Shown here: positions 37,745-47,965 of the stretch, one piece after another
Numbering within the stretch: position 1 is the stretch's first letter
How the letters are laid out: every line of letters begins with the position of its first letter
NCBI GenBank assembly: GCA_013399855.1
Contig: VXAY01003218.1
Span: 330,137-394,136, forward strand
Origin: Oxyruncus cristatus
Taxonomy: Eukaryota > Chordata > Aves > Passeriformes > Cotingidae
Reading direction: 5' to 3'
DNA length: 64,000 nucleotides
The notes under the pieces: generated by a model
What the model saw: only the letters and a program-made list of their open reading frames with translations
What the model was told of the DNA's origin: nothing
The model's database searches: none
Translations under genes and position numbers: made by a program

Positions 37745-39076
37745 GGCTGTGCCGGTTGCAGGTGCACGACTGCGCTGGAAAAGGGGGAAGAGACACCGTC
37801 GTTAGCAGAGCCAGGCTGTCTTTGGCATTTAGAACCTTTTTCACCTGCTTCCACGTGGGATTTTGAGAGACCTCTCTCCCCTCTGAATTGCCACACACCT
37901 GGCAGGGCTCTGTGCACCACCCTGCACCAGGGTTCTGCTAAACCAGCCCCCGACAGACCCCCAGTCCCTGCGGCTTCGGCGCCCGAAACACCTCACTCTG
38001 TCAGCCTAAATTAAAGCACATCTGCATTGTAAAAAAGAACATTAAAAATGGTTCAGGTACTAAAAATAGGCAGCTGATTGCATAATGGATTAAAATACTC
38101 AGCACTTGTACCTTCCAAGCACTTTGAAAAGGGAAAGTAATATTGTTATGCCTCCTTTGTACGACAGGAATCAGGAAGGAGGCACCGGGACCTAAATCCT
38201 CCTGAGACTTCTGAAAAGCTGGCCGGCATTCATCTGACCTCGAGGCATCTTAAGTGCCTCGTTAATCCCAAGATATCCATCATATGTGGCACTTCTGACA
38301 CATGCCAGAAAAATATATAACAGGAGGGTGAAAGAAAAAGGTGCGGCCTAGGAGAGTCAAAGGGCCTCACTCAGGACCACTGTCTGTAGGGTCACAAGGC
38401 CACACTGGTCATCACCAAGTTCCCATCCTGGCCATATCCCAAGTCCGGAACTCCTGGGCTCTTTCCCAAAGCACAGTAACAATGGGACTGTTCCACTCGG
38501 GCTACAATCCCCAGCGGTGCCGTTCCGCCCGGGCGCGATCCGGGTAAACGGTTTACCGAGGATACAACGGATAATGGCTCATCCTTTGCTCCCCACCTTG
38601 GCTGGGATGGTCCTGGTTGTTCCCACCTGTACCACCCAGGAGCTCCTGGCAGGATCAGGGAGCACCTCCTGGCCCAGCTGGTGCAGTCAGGGGACACTTC
38701 ACTGCTCAGTGGGTCCGTCAAGGCTTATCAGGAGCTTCCGAGACGCTTCCAGCAGGGCCAGGGATGGGGGGATGCACCACCACATCATCGCATTGCATTT
38801 TGGCAAAGTCTGAAAAGGAGCCCTGGCCATATATGGTAAAAATTTGGAATGATCCAAAATTAGACGTAAACTCACCCCCCGAAAAAGAAGAAAGTAAATA
38901 AGCTTGTTAAAGGCCACTCGTGGAGTGAGCAGCTTCCAAGCTGGATGGCACCTGAAGTGAGGACTGAGCAGAGCGCTGCATGTATCAAAACCACCTCAGG
39001 CAGGCTGGGAATAGCGAGGCTGATAGTGCCTACTCCAAGGAATCCCAGAATTAAGGCTTCTTCTCCCCTTCCCCTG

Positions 39077-39660
39077 TCACAGAATCATGGAACGCTTTGG
39101 GTGGGAAGGGACCTTAATCACCATCTCATCCCACCCCCTGCCATGGGCAGGGACACCTTCCAGTATCCCAGGTTGCTCCAAGCCCCGTCCAACCTAGCCT
39201 TGGACACTTCCAGGGATGGGGCAGCCAGAGCTTCTCTGGGCAACCTGTGCCAGGGCCTCAGTACTCTCACAGGGAGGAATTCCTTCCCAACATCCAATCT
39301 AACCCTGCCCTCTGGCAGTGGGAAGCCATTCTCCCTCTAGTCCTGTCATTCCAGGCCCTTGCAAACAGTCTCTCTCCCGTATTTTTCCTGTAAATTCCCT
39401 TCAGGCACTGAAAGGCCACAACCAGGTCACCCCAGAGCCTTCTCTCTTCCAGGCTGAACAATCCCAGCTCTCCCAGCCCTTCCTCCCAGCAGAGCTGCTC
39501 CAGACCTCGGATCATCTTGGTCTCTCCCCTCTGGACTCACTACAACAGGTTGATGTTCTTCCCTATCTTTGGGAGATGAACCCCTCCAAACCCAAGGAGC
39601 TACAGTGCCCAATTCCACGTGAACACAGCGCTGGGAGCAGAACTTTGAACACACAAAGCC
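39077..39660 (-). mobile_element. CR1 LINE fragment, the longest in the window
   Basis: Antisense CR1 starting cacagaatcatggaacgctt and extending through ccatgggcagggacaccttc, ggcagccagagcttctctgg, ctaaccctgccctctggcag and ggctgaacaatcccagctct to about 39660. It covers the 3' terminal region plus several hundred bases of the CR1 body; the 5' end is approximate. Confidence 0.9.
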
Positions 39661-40736
39661 AGGGGAAAGAGGAACCCCAACGTCTTACCTGGAGTGCTGA
39701 GAGTTACATGCAGGGGGGGAGGAAGTGGGGGTGCTGCCTTCTTGTTCTCCTTCTTCCTTCTGATGTAGTGAGAAGGTTTGGAAGCTTGTTGCCCCCTTCC
39801 CCTTGAGGAGGAAAAAAAAGAAAGGAAAACTGAAGCCCAGAGGAATTGTGTCCTCCCAGCCATGGTCATGGACATCAGGCTTTGTCATTCCTGGCTTTGC
39901 CGGAGGATCCGGCAGCAGGATTAGCTCATCAACTTCCCAAAACACTTGCTGCTAAAGCAATAAGCCCCAGAGCACTCCCCTAAGGCAGGGAAGCAAAGGC
40001 AAGGGTGAAACAATCCATAAGCACCCAGGGAGATGAGGCAGTGGCAGAGGCTGAGCTCGGGAGGCACAGGAAGGGAAGGGAAAAAACAACAGTCGCATCT
40101 CAGCTGGCTGGGTAAGGCCCTGATCTGAAGGCAGCTGCTTCCAGGGGAGCCTAAAAAATTATCTGTGAGCTCCTGTTCTGAAGGGAGGGAAAATCCATCT
40201 GCCCTTTATGGCAGGAGGAAAGGACCCCCAGAGCTTTGCCCACCTCAGAATGGGCAACCTGCATTTGATGATGCACTTTATGTTTTATACACTTTGGGGA
40301 ACATGCTCAGAGGCTGGAGAGGGGGAATGTGTGGGCTTGGTTCAAACTCCCCTGTTAGGGGGTCTCTCATCAGCTCCTGCACCTCAGCAATAACATCCCA
40401 ATTTCTGTCTTCCCTGGAAGTCCGTCACCTGCACACACCCTTCCCGCAGGGCTGAGCCTCCGCACAGGGCACACACTGGGACACTCAGCTGCTTTCAGTG
40501 CAATTTGAAGTGTCACCAGCTCAGACTTGGACTTATCTCAGCAAATGCCTTTCCCTGTGTGAGGCAGCTCCTGAGAGCAGGAATTCTCGCTCCATTAGGG
40601 AAAAGGCAGGGGCAGATCACCCACAGCAGGTGATGTTCCCTGGGAATGGGCCTTGTCAGACACTCGCCCTGGGGGCTGCACAGAGGGACTGAAAACTCAG
40701 CTTTTGGGCTCTCAGATCTACCACGACTGGGTAACT

Positions 40737-41005
40737 TCACAGAATACCCTGAGTTGGAAGGGAGACACCAGGAGCATCCAGTCCAACCCCTGGCCCTTCA
40801 CAGACACCCCAACAGTCCCACCCTGTCCCTCAGAGCGTTGTCCAAACCCTCCTGGAGCTCTGGCAGCCTTGGGGCTGTGCCCACTGCCCTGGGGAGCCTG
40901 GTCAGTGCCAACCACCCTCTGGGGGAAGAACTTTTTCTCGAGATCCAACCTAACCCTGCCCTGACACAGCTCCAGCTGTTCTCTCGGGTCCTGTCACTGT
41001 TCACC
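40737..41005 (-). mobile_element. CR1 LINE fragment, second subfamily
   Basis: Antisense CR1: cttcacagaataccctgagt, gttggaagggagacaccagg, ccaacccctggcccttcaca, gttgtccaaaccctcctgga. It resembles the copies at 11345 and 42293 more than the main-type copies. Confidence 0.88.
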
Positions 41006-41014
41006 AGAAACAAC

Positions 41015-41205
41015 TTAAGAGTCCCAGAAGGGTCTGGATTGGAAGGTAGCTCAAAGCCCATCCAGTCCCACCCCCTGCCATGAGCAGGGACACCTTCCAA
41101 TAGCCCAAGTTTCTCCAACCTGGCCTTGGACACTTTCAGGGATCCAGGGGCAGCCGCAGCTTCTCTGCCCAACCTGTGCCAGTGCAGGAAGGAATGAGGG
41201 ATTTG
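41015..41205 (-). mobile_element. CR1 LINE fragment
   Basis: A second antisense CR1 tail directly after the previous one: tctggattggaaggtagctc, ccctgccatgagcagggaca, ggccttggacactttcaggg. The pair abuts the shared ZBTB37/GAS5 CpG island. Confidence 0.88.
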
Positions 41206-41242
41206 CTTCCAGGTGGTGTTGCCTGAACTTGTCCAGCCTGTG

Positions 41243-41900
41243 NTCCCAATATCCAAACCCACCCCGACTCGGCTCCTCCCAGATCCCGGCGGGACTTCTC
41301 CCGACTCCCCGTCCGGCCCGGCCCCCCGGCGGAACACCCCCGACGCTGCAGGGCTCTCGGTGCCGCCGTTGCCGGCGCGGCCCCTCGGCCCGCCATGGCC
41401 GTGACAGCGACACCCGGACCCCCGAGCGGGGGCACAGCCCGGCCCGCCCTGCGCTCCCCCCCCGCCGCGNNNNNNNNNNNNNNNNNNNNNNNNNNNNNNN
41501 NNNNNNNNNNNNNNNNNNNNNNNNNNNNNNNNNNNNNNNNNNNNNNNNNNNNNNNNNNNNNNNNNNNNNNNNNNNNNNNNNNNNNNNNNNNNNNNNNNNN
41601 NNNNNNNNNNNNNNNNNNNNNNNNNNNNNNNNNNNNNNNNNNNNNNNNNNNNNNNNNNNNNNNNNNNNNNNNNNNNNNNNNNNNNNNNNNNNGGTGGGAC
41701 CGCGCCCAGTCACGTGACAGCACAACTCTATATAAAGGCCGCGCAGGGGCCTTCCGGTCTTTCTGTTCCCGAATTGCGTCGGGGTCGGTACGGCCCGTGC
41801 AGCCCCCACGGTGAGTGCGCGGTTATTCTGCCCCGGAGTGGGTCGCCGGGACGCTGCGGGGGCCCTCGGGGTGCGATGGGGTCCCCGATGGGCGCTGGAT
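41243..41900. promoter_or_regulatory. CpG-rich bidirectional promoter, ZBTB37 (-) and GAS5 (+)
   Basis: A GC- and CpG-rich block lies between divergent genes. It holds an ambiguous base at 41243 and an assembly gap of Ns at 41470-41692, so its core is not readable. On the GAS5 side are a CACGTG E-box at 41711-41716 and TATATAAAG at 41729-41737. These are followed by the pyrimidine-rich start region at 41751-41769 (CTTCCGGTCTTTCTGTTCC), typical of 5'TOP genes. The ZBTB37 start is not visible and may be in the gap. Confidence 0.7.
41470..41692. other. Assembly gap (Ns)
   Basis: A run of 223 undetermined bases flanked by GC-rich sequence. Open frames spanning it are meaningless. Confidence 1.
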
Positions 41901-42292
41901 CGCGAGGATGGGCGTGGATTGCGCCGCCGGGCCTAGGCCGCGGGGGCTGCGCCTCATGGCGGCCCAGGGGCTGTGCGAGGGGGGTCCCGGGCCTTTGGGC
42001 ATATCAGCTTGGGGGTGCGTGGTAATACACGAGGCGCTAAGTTGTGGCTTCTTACCCAGGAACCCTTTTCCCATGGGAAACGCGCCTGGTATATGGTAAC
42101 GTAGAATGGGCCCGCTGCAGACGTAAGCGTTAGGGCTCCGTGGGTTTTGTGGGTTGCTGTCTTTTTAAGCTGTGCGCTGAGCTTTGAAGGTGGTTGCTTT
42201 GGCGGATGAATGTGCAAAATGCGATTGTAGCGTTAGAAGGGTTAAGGATTTCCTCCACGACTGAAGTGTGCACATGGTGCCTTGAAGGATTA

Positions 42293-42440
42293 AGGGTTGG
42301 CCTCACGGCCCCAAGGCTGCCAGAGCTCAAGGAGCGTTTTAGCAGCGCTGTGAGGGACAGGGGGGGGATTGTTGGGGTGTCTGTGCAGGGCCAGGGGCTT
42401 GACTGTGATCCTGGTGGGTTCTTCAACTCAACATATGCTG
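42293..42440 (+). mobile_element. CR1 LINE 3'-end fragment in GAS5 intron 1
   Basis: Sense CR1 tail: aaggctgccagagctcaagg, ggggattgttggggtgtctg, cagggccaggggcttgactg, ending in a diverged tatgctgtgattgtg. It ends about 48 bases before SNORD74. Confidence 0.85.
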
Positions 42441-42487
42441 TGATTGTGGACATATAAAGAGCAGCGGCTCACTTGGACTCGCTTATG

Positions 42488-42568
42488 CCCGCACATGATG
42501 AGAACTGCGTTGGTAGGGACATCTGAGAGAGTGATTGATGAATGCCAACGTGTATCTGAGCTTGCGGG
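42488..42568 (+). ncRNA. SNORD74: Box C/D snoRNA SNORD74
   Basis: Terminal stem CCCGCA/TGCGGG, box C ATGATGA at 42495-42501, D' CTGA at 42523-42526, C' TTGATGA at 42535-42541 and box D CTGA at 42556-42559. The guide before D', GTTGGTAGGGACAT, is the SNORD74 guide. It sits in GAS5 intron 1, as in mammals. Confidence 0.96.
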
Positions 42569-43323
42569 ACACTTGAGGCCTGTCTGGGTTGGCTGAGGCG
42601 CCACGTGGACCTTAACGAGCAGCCAAAGGTCAGAGGGCTGACACGGTGATTGTACAGCAGAATTAAAGCTGCAGAAAGTTAAGTACTTAAATGGTTCTGT
42701 TCTGCCCAAAAATTACGTAGTCCAGCAGTTATTTCTTGTGTCCTTGTTTGAGCAAAGAGCAGAAATTTAGGTTGTGTCGGGGGGGTGGATGTTAAGGCTC
42801 AGAATGTTTTGTATTTTACTTTGCATCTGTCAAAGGGGTATCTGTAAAAATATTATTTTTTAAAGAAGAAAAACTAATATGCTTCTTGTTTTCAGTTTAA
42901 GATGCATCAGCTTGTGCTGTTCCCTCTCGTGGCTTCAAAACAGGTAAGTTTTGCTTCTAAAATAGAGAGTTTAAATGAAAAAATATATGGATTCAGGTAC
43001 AGCAATTAAACTGGAGTGCTCTTGTATCAGCGAGTTACAGGGTCAGCATTGGTGATGGTGTCTCCTCAGGCAGTCCTTATTTGTTTCCTGAGAAAAGTCA
43101 CCCCTTTCTTTGTCCTGGAAAGGGTTTGGGAGGCTCCTGTTGTTTCTGAACCGCTGATCATCCTATAACCAGACTGCAAGAGTACCCCAGATCCCTTTTT
43201 TACTGCTGTTTCACCATTCATAGTGATAAGTAAATAAAAAATAAATTGTTGTTTTGGGAGAAGTGCCTTGAGCCTGTTGCAGGGGAAGTGTAACCGAGGG
43301 AATTGCTGTTCACTGAACCCCAG

Positions 43324-43391
43324 AGCCTGTGATGGTTTCAGTATAAAGAGTAGTGGACAGAAGTGATTTCTGAAAACTCCGTGCTGAGGCT
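43324..43391 (+). ncRNA. SNORD75: Box C/D snoRNA SNORD75
   Basis: Stem AGCC/GGCT, box C GTGATGG at 43329-43335 (last base differs from consensus), box D CTGA at 43384-43387. The conserved core AGAGTAGTGGACAGAAG followed by TGATTTCTGAAA identifies SNORD75. It lies in GAS5 intron 2. Confidence 0.95.
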
Positions 43392-43628
43392 TTTTTCTGT
43401 GCTTGGTGTGGCTGCCCGAGGGGCTCCCCAGTTCTACAAACTCCTAAAGCTGTTCTGTCTCTTCCAGATCTGCCACCAAACGCACAGCCTTGATGCCACT
43501 TCGCAAGGTAATACATAATTCATGAAAACTGAGCTTCAGATTATGCTGAGGGTTTGCCTAAACAGTGTCTTGCTCTGATAACATACATCAGTGGTCAGAC
43601 AATTCCCTGAGCCAGCTTTTCCCTCTGG

Positions 43629-43710
43629 TGCCACAATGATGACACTTATTTGCTACTCTTGACCAAGAGAGTGATGAGCACTTTTACCACCATAACAGTT
43701 TTCTGAGGCA
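43629..43710 (+). ncRNA. SNORD76: Box C/D snoRNA SNORD76
   Basis: Stem TGCC/GGCA, box C ATGATGA at 43636-43642, C' GTGATGA at 43671-43677 and box D CTGA at 43703-43706. The stretch TTATTTGCTACTCTTGA and the later TACCACCATAACAG match SNORD76. It lies in GAS5 intron 3. Confidence 0.95.
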
Positions 43711-44045
43711 CAGCAACTTAGAGTTCCCCTTGATGCTTTGAGTGCTGAATGTCCTGCTCACAAGCTTTTTTTTTTCTTCCAGGATTTGACTCCTGCCCTC
43801 AGCAGACATGCAGAAGGAACATCACCTGGTGAGATATGTGTGCTTTATGGAGGGGTTTCTTCCGTGGGGCTGTTAAAACACTGCAGAGGGAAGGATGGGA
43901 TGTGCTTTAAAATCAGTTTCCACGAAGACCAGAAACAATTTATACTTGCTGGTATTCAAATTTGTGAATATTTCTTTGTTTTATTGGGAAAACTTAATTG
44001 TAAAAGCTGTGAGAAGGGGTGATTGCTGGGCAGGATGATTCCAAA

Positions 44046-44127
44046 GCAGATACAGTGATGATGGCATAGTTCAGCAGAGCATCCTGTGATGACACCTCTG
44101 TCTTTCGCTCCTATCTGATGTGTCTGC
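44046..44127 (+). ncRNA. SNORD80: Box C/D snoRNA, SNORD77/SNORD80 family, copy 1
   Basis: Nine-pair stem GCAGATACA/TGTGTCTGC with one G-T pair. Box C GTGATGA is at 44055-44061, C' TGTGATGA at 44086-44092 and D CTGA at 44115-44118. It carries both SNORD80-type guides: CATAGTTCAGCAGA before D', and GTCTTTCGCTCCTAT before D. By intron order (fourth) it occupies the human SNORD77 position, so the 77/80 name is ambiguous. Predicted targets are the 28S sites known for SNORD80. Confidence 0.9.
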
Positions 44128-44297
44128 CTCCTGTGATCTCATCAGGGGCTCTGGGCTTGCACATCAAGGCTGAAACAACCTCATTTTTGTTTTTTTCGTT
44201 CATTACAGGCACTGGGAGACGAAGCTCAAACCCGTGCAAGGTGAATATTGCATTGGCTGTGTCTGGCCAAACTCGGTGGTGTCCGTGCTGTGGGAGG

Positions 44298-44380
44298 GGC
44301 TGCTGTGATGTGCTGGTGTTTCAGCAGATGAGCCGTGGTGATCACACTGGCACTGTCTTTCGCTCCTGTCTGATGCAGCC
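44298..44380 (+). ncRNA. Box C/D snoRNA, SNORD77/SNORD80 family, diverged copy 2
   Basis: Stem GGCTGC/GCAGCC. Box C GTGATGT at 44305-44311 is degenerate at its last base; a C'-like GGTGATCA lies at 44337-44344, and box D CTGA is at 44370-44373. The D-adjacent guide GTCTTTCGCTCCTGT is kept with one change from copy 1, while the D' guide reads GTGTTTCAGCAGA. It sits alone in the next intron, so it looks like an exon-intron unit duplication or the displaced SNORD80. Confidence 0.75.
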
Positions 44381-45605
44381 TCCTCTCCTTAGGCTGTTCC
44401 AGACGAATCATGTGGAAAGCTCAGAGGGAAACACCTGCTTTTGATCAGTACATGTGTTCTGAAAATTGATCCCAGAAGATCAGTGAATGGGATAAACATA
44501 AAAAAAGTTTAGTGGGATGAATAGAAGGGTAGAGAGTAGGCTGTGCTTGTAAATCAAACACAAGTACAGCAGAATAAGGTTAATCAGGTGTTAGTGCTCC
44601 AACTTCTGAAAGTGTTCTGTTGCTTTACAGGTTGCCCTGGACAGAGGGGACCTGTCCTCTGGTGTGAGAAGCTATTTCACCTATTACTGATGTTGGTGAA
44701 GACAAGGCCCTCCTAATTGCAGGTAGTTAATAAGCCATTTTTAGGGTTTATTAGACTTTTGTTTGCTGCACTTGAGCTTGTGAGTTTGCTTTTGGAGATG
44801 TCTGCAAATTCACTGTGTTTTCTCTGGAAAGTGTGAGCAAAGTGTGCTTTCAGCTTCCTGTGTTATGTTATGAAAGCATGAAGTAATTGTGGTGGTAATT
44901 TAGAAAGTGCCTGTTAAACCTCAGTGGTGAATGCCACAGTACTCTGAATTTAGTGCCCAGAATGCTTGTCCTGGCTTAGTACATCTGGGGTATTTACACA
45001 AAGGTGGTGGTGTCACTGAACTCTGCAGTTCAGAAGTTTGCTCCTTCCTGCAATTCCAGTTGTGTCTGGCGTTGAGGGATAAATTTCCTGGGGTGTTGGA
45101 GCTTGCTGGGAGCTGACTTTGCTTGTGGGAGGAGATGGGGGTGTGGCAGCCTCTACTGTAGATGATGTTGAATCAGGTCTCTGATCCCCATGAGGACAAA
45201 ACTTGACCAAATGCTGATACAGTATTTTATTGGAACTGTTGTTACGCTAAAACTTCCTGCTGCATATGTCTAATATGTCTAATAGCATATTTTTCTCTGC
45301 AGGCTTCCAAAATGTTTCTCCTTGCAAGGTGAGTATTTGATTAACTCTGCAAGTATCAATATTTCAAAATATGCCCAGAAGTGAAGTATTTACCTGCTTG
45401 TTACCTGGGGGGAAGGGGCCAGTTGCTGGTGTTGTCTTGGTGCAGCCAAAACAGGAGCATCTTTAAGGGGGGAACTGCTGGATAAGGCCCAGCCTTGGCA
45501 GGCTGGTGTGAGCTCAGAGTGAAGAGCTGAGCACACAGAGCGGCCCTGATGGCACCTCTGGTGGATTTGCAGCCTTGGCCTAGAGCAGGGACTGACAGGG
45601 AGAGC

Positions 45606-45680
45606 TGCCTGTGTGATGAGATGTGACTGCCCTGACTCCAGTCCTGGAGGTCTGCCATTAGCTCTATCTGACTGCAGGCA
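45606..45680 (+). ncRNA. SNORD44: Box C/D snoRNA SNORD44
   Basis: Stem TGCCTG/CAGGCA, box C GTGATGA at 45613-45619 and box D CTGA at 45668-45671. The guide just before D, ATTAGCTCTAT, is the SNORD44 guide to 18S rRNA with one base differing from the human form. The 5' half is much diverged. Confidence 0.9.
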
Positions 45681-46348
45681 CCTGACTGAGATTCCATCCT
45701 CCTCTGCTGCTTTCTGTGCTGTCCTCATGCTTTGCGTTATTCCAGGTGCAGAGGAGCTGGGAAGTGGTGCCGTTGGGAGTGCTGCAGCAAATGTGAGTCA
45801 TGAGCATATGGATGGGACTGCTCAGAACCGTGTGATACAGGGGATGGGGAGGTTTCTAGATCCTGTCACTGCAGTGCAGCTGCAGCACCAAGCTGAAGAT
45901 TTCCTGAGGGTTTTATTGCCTTTTCCAGGTAAAACCCAGAGATTGGCAGCAGCCTGCAGGGCTCACTCACCCAAAGTGCTGCATATCTCATACTTAAAAA
46001 CTTTTAACTGTTTCCTGTAACTGAGAAGTAATAGGGACCATTTGGAATGTCCAGCTGCTATGGACTACTTGAGTTCCTTGTTAATGAGTGTGTGGTAACC
46101 TGGTAGTACAGAGCTTGTGCTCACTAAAACCAGTCCTTATTTACTGTTTCATTAAGTGGTGGGCTCCTGCAGGGAGTAGCTGTGATCTTAAGGGCTTACT
46201 GTGGTGAATTATTTTTCTTAAATGCTAGATCAGGGCTTTTGCATGATGTGAATGAAGATGTGGTTAGGGTAAGGTCTGAAATACTGACATCAGATCCTTT
46301 GAGACAAAAAAAAAAAACCTGGCACAACATCAAGCTGCTCTAAGCATG

Positions 46349-46424
46349 TACTGTTTGTGATGAATTCTGAGCAATGGGAATCTCTCTGAAAGAGGCTGAG
46401 GAGAACTCTTGTGCTGAAACAGTA
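46349..46424 (+). ncRNA. SNORD79: Box C/D snoRNA SNORD79
   Basis: Stem TACTGTTT/AAACAGTA (overlapping the last base of D), box C GTGATGA at 46357-46363, D' CTGA at 46386-46389 and D CTGA at 46414-46417. The guide GCAATGGGAATCTCT before D' identifies SNORD79. Confidence 0.94.
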
Positions 46425-47476
46425 CCCACATTCAGACTAACTCCTGACGCACTGCCAGGGAGAAAGTGTTAGTAAAATGTCACTTCTTTTCAGGGTGAAG
46501 CTTGTGAGGAGTTTCTGTGAGAAACGAGGTGGATGTGCCTGAGGTAAGTGTAGACTACATGGGGCTTTGTAATTCCTGGAATGTTGTCTTTGTGCTGAAT
46601 GCCTAGGTAGTGGTGCCTGAAAAGAGTCCTGTAAGAGATCTGATTTGTCTTCCCTTTATTGTATTCTGATTCTTCTGCTCCCAGCTACTGAAGAAATAAA
46701 TATGTGCCTGAAGCAAGAGTGCACTTCTGTGTAGCTCTGAATTTGCCATGAAAAGAAAGGGCTGTTTCTGAGCGTACCCAGGTGTAGTCAATGGTAAATT
46801 TGGTGTGGAGTCCTGACTGAACAGAATATGTGGCCCCAATGACTCTAAAAATTGGGAGTTTATTGTTTATTCCAACGCTGCACTGTGGAATTAAAAGAAA
46901 ACCCTATATTCTCTGGTTGTCCTTTCTCAGCAATTTTTGCTGATATTTACGCTGGCTCTGCACAAATTTAGACTCAAGTTCTAGATATTTGCTGTATGAA
47001 CTTGTTTCCCAACAGACTGGTTCTCATTTTTAAAGGTAGGTTTTCAGGATGATTTCTACGAGACTTAAAATTTAAGTAGCTAAACTCATTAAATACAATT
47101 TTTCAATGGGGAGAGACAGCATCACAAAGCAAGTAGTAGCTTTGTACTTACCCCGCTTCTTCCAGTGTTAGTAATTCTGCATTTCCAATCCAGTTAGGAT
47201 TTGCTAACTGCATTTCCAACTCAGGATTTATAAGCTTTGTGTCTCCTATATTTGGGTGTTGCAAGTTAAAGTTGTGAGTTGCCAACTGAAAGGCCGCCTC
47301 CTCCCAGGTAAAAGTAGTTTGGTGACTAGGAATTCAGAGCTCAATAAACTTGCATATAATGCTGCTGTCTGTTATTCTGAAAGTGCTTCTTTCTTCCTCA
47401 GGAAAGGACAGTGCTGTTTGCAGCCTCACTGGGTAAGTCCAGCAGCTGAACTGTACTATGTATTATTGGGAATGTT

Positions 47477-47557
47477 TGTAGCCACTGATGAGATTGATTC
47501 TGCCAGATGAATTACTGTGATTTTACCCTTTCCGTTCCACTTTGTGCTGAGGTTACA
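47477..47557 (+). ncRNA. SNORD47: Box C/D snoRNA SNORD47
   Basis: Stem TGTAGCC/GGTTACA with one G-T pair, box C core TGATGA at 47486-47491 and box D CTGA at 47547-47550. The segment TACTGTGATTTTACCC and then TTTCCGTTCCA resembles SNORD47. Intron order (next to last) fits. Confidence 0.9.
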
Positions 47558-47702
47558 GAGCTGCTGTGGGGCCTGTACCACTTGTGCTACTGCATATGCT
47601 AATTGTGTTTTCTCCTGGCTATAGGTGGGAAAGCAACTCTGCAGTTACTGTATGAAGAACTGGGAAGGTGAGTGCAACTGCAGTAATTTAAGACATTTCT
47701 TT

Positions 47703-47783
47703 GCTGGAACAAGTGATGAAAACCTTAGCTTGAACTCTCTCACTGAACAGAGATGAAATCCTAAGGGCTGAGATGTTCCCAGC
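47703..47783 (+). ncRNA. SNORD81: Box C/D snoRNA SNORD81
   Basis: Stem GCTGGAAC/GTTCCCAGC with a one-base bulge, box C GTGATGA at 47713-47719 and box D CTGA at 47768-47771. The D' guide CTTGAACTCTCTCACTGA is the SNORD81 signature. It lies in the last GAS5 intron, as in mammals. Confidence 0.95.
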
Positions 47784-47965
47784 AAGTGTCTTGTGCTGGT
47801 TTGGTGTCTTAGAGTGGTTCTTGTGTCTGTGTTAATAGGTGGAGGATTGCAGTGTAATGGGCTACACTTGCATGAACAGCATGAAAACAGCCCCAATGTT
47901 TTTTACCCCACTGGTCGTGTTTGCCTGACGCTGGTTGGAGCCAATAAAAACCTGCAAACTCTGCC

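Larger units (their letters stand above)
37775..41014 (-). other. ZBTB37: ZBTB37 5' intron(s), with CR1 copies
   Basis: Non-coding sequence between the ZBTB37 start exon and the shared promoter. It contains CR1 fragments at 39077-39660 and 40737-41005 and a palindromic GGTAAAC/GTTTACC pair at 38543-38557. I could not place a 5'UTR exon with confidence; it may fall in the assembly gap at 41470-41692. Confidence 0.5.
41751..47965 (+). ncRNA. GAS5: GAS5 snoRNA host gene (5'TOP non-coding RNA)
   Basis: A spliced non-coding transcript whose introns carry box C/D snoRNAs guiding rRNA 2'-O-methylation. The spliced RNA has no conserved ORF. Exons I can place: 41751-41810 (donor GTGAGT), 42896-42943, 43468-43507, 43783-43828, 44209-44240, one starting 44631 with an uncertain donor, 45303-45328, 45746-45792, 46494-46543, 47402-47432, 47625-47667 and 47839 to about 47965. 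AATAAA is at 47943-47948. More exons may exist near 45.9 kb. Exons are only 26-60 nt, the usual GAS5 pattern, and most introns hold one snoRNA. The TATA box plus TOP start fits growth-linked transcription and translation-coupled decay. Orientation relative to ZBTB37 and SERPINC1 matches mammals. Confidence 0.93.

Noticed and set aside
36902..38014. 370-codon + strand open frame opposite the ZBTB37 BTB exon
   Set aside because: It is the antisense shadow of a GC-rich coding exon whose - strand product is clearly ZBTB37; codon bias keeps the opposite strand open.
41051..41814. Several frames spanning 41.1-41.8 kb
   Set aside because: They run through the block of Ns, so their openness is an artefact.
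45150..45192. TGATG followed by CTGA, a possible extra C/D snoRNA
   Set aside because: The boxes are too close together (about 30 bases) and no terminal stem can form.
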